64,000 nucleotides of DNA from positions 6,572,001 to 6,636,000 of the forward strand of contig NZ_CP046171.1 in NCBI RefSeq assembly GCF_011801125.1, given 5' to 3'. The position numbers and the translations under genes are program-made. The stretch is from Nocardia brasiliensis. Its GTDB lineage: Bacteria > Actinomycetota > Actinomycetes > Mycobacteriales > Mycobacteriaceae. A model generated the notes under the pieces. It worked only from the letters and a program-made list of their open reading frames with translations, made no database searches and had not been told where the DNA came from. Shown piece after piece: positions 61,579-64,000 of this stretch (position 1 is the stretch's first letter; each line of letters opens with the position of its first letter).

Positions 61579-62286
61579 GTGAACCGTGGCACCCTGGCGG
61601 TGCTCGCCATCGCACTCTGCTGTGCCGTACCGACGCCCACGACGGACGCGACACCGTTCGGCTCCGAGATAGTGCCGCCACGTACGGCCGTCACGCTGCG
61701 CACCGCGGCGGGCGGCGGCTGGAGCACCGCGAACGAGCACGAGTCCCGCGCGGCCCTGTCGCTGGTCAAGCTGTATCTCGCGGATTACGCCCTGCGCCAC
61801 GGTGACGGCGCGGCGAGTGATCGGGAATGGGCCGAGCGGATGATCCGCTACTCCGACGACGGCGCCGCGACCGCGACGGAGGCCAAGTATCCGCAGGCGA
61901 TCGCGGCCGTTGTCGCCGAATACCATCTGGTCGATACCCATCCCCACGGCGAGTGGGGCATGGCCGCGACGAGCACCGCGGATGTCGCCGAGTTCCTGAT
62001 CACCAAACTGCGCGCGGATCGCGGCTCGCCGATCTTCGAATGGATGGCCGCCGCGGGCGCGACGGCCGCCGATGGCACCGAACAGGATTGGGGCACCGCC
62101 CGCTGGCCGCTGGTGCTCGGCACCAAGTGGGGTTGGTCCGATCTGGGGCCGCTCGATGTCGCATCCGCTTCGTACGGAACAGGTTTCGTGGTGGTCGCGC
62201 ATACGCACGGCAGTCCGGCCGAGCAGACCCTCGACCTCATGGCCGCGTCGCCACTGGCCGCCGTCGGCACGCTCGTGCCGAGATAG
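61579..62286 (+). CDS. Secreted beta-lactamase-fold protein
   Basis: 235 residues. An N-terminal signal peptide (LAVLAIALCCAVPTPTTDA) precedes a serine hydrolase-like core: S61-L-V-K64 (SxxK) in AALSLVKLYLADYAL, S92-D-D94 in RYSDDGAATATEA (SxN equivalent) and K183-W-G185 in TKWGWSDLG (KTG equivalent). This is the penicillin-recognising/class A beta-lactamase plan with atypical second and third motifs. It may be an inactive relative or a wall-modifying enzyme. GTG 61579 has AAGGAG 5 bases upstream; the longer in-frame region before it is not signal-like. Confidence 0.8.
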   Translation: MNRGTLAVLAIALCCAVPTPTTDATPFGSEIVPPRTAVTLRTAAGGGWSTANEHESRAALSLVKLYLADYALRHGDGAASDREWAERMIRYSDDGAATATEAKYPQAIAAVVAEYHLVDTHPHGEWGMAATSTADVAEFLITKLRADRGSPIFEWMAAAGATAADGTEQDWGTARWPLVLGTKWGWSDLGPLDVASASYGTGFVVVAHTHGSPAEQTLDLMAASPLAAVGTLVPR

Positions 62287-62310
62287 CCGCCCTCACCGGC
62301 GATTACACGA

Positions 62311-62943
62311 CTACGGCACGCGGAACGAGACGACAATGTGATCGCGGGCGAACTGCCGGATCGCCGCGTCGTCGTGCAGCGGGATGACGGTCTGTGGCGT
62401 GAGCGCCAGCGACAGCGCGGTGCGCGCGATCATCTCCGCCAGCGGTTCCGGGTCGTACTCGGGCAGTTTTCCCTCGCGCTGGAGCCGAGTGATGAACTCG
62501 GAGAGATAGTCGCGGCCCAGTTCGATGATCGGGGCGCCCTTGATGGTCAGGAAGGGCAGCAGCAGTTCGGGTTCGGTGGCCAGCAGCCGATGCACGAGCC
62601 GGTTGTCGCGCAGGCCCGTGATGAACGCGGCGAAGAGCTCGACGATCTGCTCGTGCGCGCTCGCCTCCCGATCGACCTGCTGTTGCAGCGCCGCGTCGAC
62701 CTGCTCGACGAACTCTCTGGTCTGGCGAAGTCCGACCGCTTCGATCAGTTCGGACTTGCTCGCGAAGCGCCGGTACAGCGTGGCGAGCGAGAGCCCGCAG
62801 CGCCGCGCGACCTCGACCATGCTGGTGCGCTTGATGCCGAAGTCGAGGAACGCCAGCAGTGCGGCATCGAGCACCCGTGCCTGATTGCGATCCTCCGGAC
62901 CCGCGCTCCGGATCCGCGGCAGGAGTCTGGTCAACTTCGCCAT
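62311..62943 (-). CDS. TetR family transcriptional regulator
   Basis: 210 residues. The N-terminal HTH (RVLDAALLAFLDFGIKRTSMVEVARRCGLSLATLYRRFASKSELIEAV) is a clear TetR domain. The C-terminal helices form a ligand/dimer domain. It is divergent from the MpaB-like gene. A 33-bp perfect inverted repeat in the shared promoter region (63036-63068) is the likely operator, so it probably controls the MpaB-like gene and perhaps itself. Confidence 0.92.
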   Translation of the reverse strand: MAKLTRLLPRIRSAGPEDRNQARVLDAALLAFLDFGIKRTSMVEVARRCGLSLATLYRRFASKSELIEAVGLRQTREFVEQVDAALQQQVDREASAHEQIVELFAAFITGLRDNRLVHRLLATEPELLLPFLTIKGAPIIELGRDYLSEFITRLQREGKLPEYDPEPLAEMIARTALSLALTPQTVIPLHDDAAIRQFARDHIVVSFRVP

Positions 62944-63035
62944 TCCTCTACCCTAGCCCCGCTAGTGAAACGATGATGCACTAAGTATCGCAGCGACCCA
63001 ATCGTGGCCGCGTCGCCATTGACAGCCCATCTACT

Positions 63036-63068
63036 CGATGAGAAGGTGATATATAAACCTTCTCATCG
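63036..63068. promoter_or_regulatory. 33-bp palindromic operator between TetR and the MpaB-like gene
   Basis: CGATGAGAAGGT, spacer GATATATAA, ACCTTCTCATCG: a perfect 12-bp inverted repeat with an AT-rich centre, 46 bases before ATG 63115. A TTGACA is at 63019-63024. It is a strong TetR operator candidate. Confidence 0.75.
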
Positions 63069-63114
63069 TACGCAGGCGTCCCGCGCCGGCGGACACAGAA
63101 AGCCGAGGTCGACG

Positions 63115-63987
63115 ATGACCGCACTGCTGCGCGCCGACGAGCACGGGCCGGGCGAGGTTCAGCCCTTCGAGCCCCTCACACCCGAAACCATCCAGCCGTA
63201 CCTGGACGGCCTCGCGGCATTTCTCGGCGGCACCGCCAACGTGATCATGCAGCTGAGCCTGCGGCCGGTCGGGCGCGGCGTGCTGGAAAGCACGGTGGAC
63301 AGCGGCAAGGTCACCCTGCATCCGGTGAAGCGGCTGCGCACCACGCTCACCTATATCGCCGTCGCGATGATGGGCTCCGACGAGGAGCGCGCGGCCTACC
63401 GCGAGGCGGTCAATCGTTCGCATCGCCCGGTGCGCTCCGGCGCGCAGAGCCCGGTGAAATACAACGCCTTCGACCCGAAACTGCAACTGTGGGTGGCGGG
63501 CACGATCTACTGGGGCCTCGACGACCTGTACACCCGGATGCACGGCTCGCTCGATCCGGCCGACTCCGAGGCGCTCTACCAGTACAGCGCCCGGCTCGGC
63601 ACCACCCTCCAGATGCGCCAGGAGATGTGGCCCGCCGACCGCGCGAGCTTCCTCGCGTGGTGGGAGGAAAACCTGGTGCAGTACCGGATCGAGCCCGCGC
63701 TGCGCGACTACTTCGATGACCTCATCGACCTGCGGATGATGCCGCGACCGGTCCAGCTCGCCTTCGCCGGGCTGCAGCGCTTCATGGTGGCCGGGCTGCT
63801 GCCGCAGCATGTGCGCGACGAGATGCGGATGAGCTGGACCGAGCGTGATCAACGCCGATTCGACCAACTGCTGCGGGGTATCTCCCTGGTGCACAACCGG
63901 CTGCCCAAGCAGGCGCGGCTGTTTCCGTTGAACGCCTACATGTTCGACCTGCGCAGGCGGATGCGGCTCGGCAAGCCACTGGTATAG
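63115..63987 (+). CDS. MpaB-like (DUF2236) oxygenase
   Basis: 290 residues. The family (oxygenase MpaB/latex-clearing-protein-like, DUF2236) is recognised from FLGGTANVIMQLSLRPVGRGVLESTVDSGKVTLHPVKRLRTTLTYI, RSHRPVRSGAQ, FDPKLQLWVAGTIYWGLDDLY and the helical C-terminus. Members may bind haem and oxidise hydrophobic substrates; no activity is established here. ATG 63115 is preferred, because the longer frame would translate the palindrome. The 13 bases to the window end hold nothing. Confidence 0.85.
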   Translation: MTALLRADEHGPGEVQPFEPLTPETIQPYLDGLAAFLGGTANVIMQLSLRPVGRGVLESTVDSGKVTLHPVKRLRTTLTYIAVAMMGSDEERAAYREAVNRSHRPVRSGAQSPVKYNAFDPKLQLWVAGTIYWGLDDLYTRMHGSLDPADSEALYQYSARLGTTLQMRQEMWPADRASFLAWWEENLVQYRIEPALRDYFDDLIDLRMMPRPVQLAFAGLQRFMVAGLLPQHVRDEMRMSWTERDQRRFDQLLRGISLVHNRLPKQARLFPLNAYMFDLRRRMRLGKPLV

Positions 63988-64000
63988 GCCTGTCCGCCGG

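Noticed and set aside
1..64000. tRNA or rRNA genes
   Set aside because: No cloverleaf-type T-arm motif or rRNA sequence was noticed when reading both strands; a covariance-model search would be decisive.

Overview
The window looks like chromosomal DNA from a mycolic-acid actinomycete, most likely a Nocardia species. It is GC-rich, uses many GTG starts, and many genes overlap by 4 bases (ATGA or GTGA). It carries a gene set I recognise from the Mycobacterium tuberculosis Rv1193-Rv1248c region: kgd, corA, mrp, tagA, glgM/glgC, sigE-rseA-htrA-tatB, gpgS-folP2-fadD6, dapE/dapD and a fadD36-like gene. I found no rRNA, tRNA, insertion sequence, phage or CRISPR array.

Layout. 1-1908 is the C-terminal half of kgd. 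2083-6243 is a type VII-style polymorphic toxin island: two WXG100-like proteins, a frameshifted toxin with a C-terminal effector domain, two recognisable immunity-type genes, and a tail of duplicated or broken immunity-like genes. 6406-10481 is a TetR regulator divergent from a mymA-like cluster (flavin monooxygenase, SDR, HSL-type esterase). 10600-12393 is a FadD15-like acyl-CoA synthetase, followed by a membrane-anchored molybdopterin oxidoreductase. 14103-16352 is a PadR regulator with an MFS exporter and a 26-bp palindromic operator. 16575-20130 is a proX-proV-proW-proZ osmolyte importer, with a second binding protein divergent from it. Then come malic enzyme, an octamer tandem repeat, an FAD oxidoreductase, a PHP phosphoesterase and CorA.

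27474-35247 holds membrane-stress proteins, a CitE-like lyase, an MgtE-N/CBS protein, DUF1003, two tandem lytic transglycosylases and mrp. 35325-45274 carries the DivIVA-like/tagA/DUF3117 genes, an RlmA-like methyltransferase, glycogen/MGLP genes glgM and glgC, two small GPCAPFC-motif membrane proteins, an O-methyltransferase, and the envelope-stress operon sigE-rseA-htrA followed by tatB. 45431-52343 holds a sigma-like HTH protein, small genes, xdhC and a paoABC-like molybdenum aldehyde oxidoreductase. 52580-58831 is a minus-strand run from dapE through two LOG-family genes, fadD6 and folP2 to gpgS. dapD, a fadD36-like synthetase, a secreted beta-lactamase-fold protein, a TetR regulator and an MpaB/DUF2236 protein close the window.

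The most unusual signal is a 77-bp repeat found three times (2006, 8645, 43155). Each copy sits exactly against the start codon of a different gene (WXG100, SDR, htrA). Each encodes a 26-residue Met-Ser/Thr-Glu-Arg-Ser-Glu peptide whose TGA overlaps the next start codon, carries a purine-rich ribosome-binding-like motif 7 bases before that start, and is bordered by a short direct repeat that includes the start codon. It behaves like a portable translation-initiation or leader-peptide cassette. Other points of interest are several perfect palindromic operators, a predicted ECF promoter before sigE, MtrA-like boxes before a cell-wall hydrolase, and an apparent inversion of the tagA-tatB block relative to M. 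tuberculosis.
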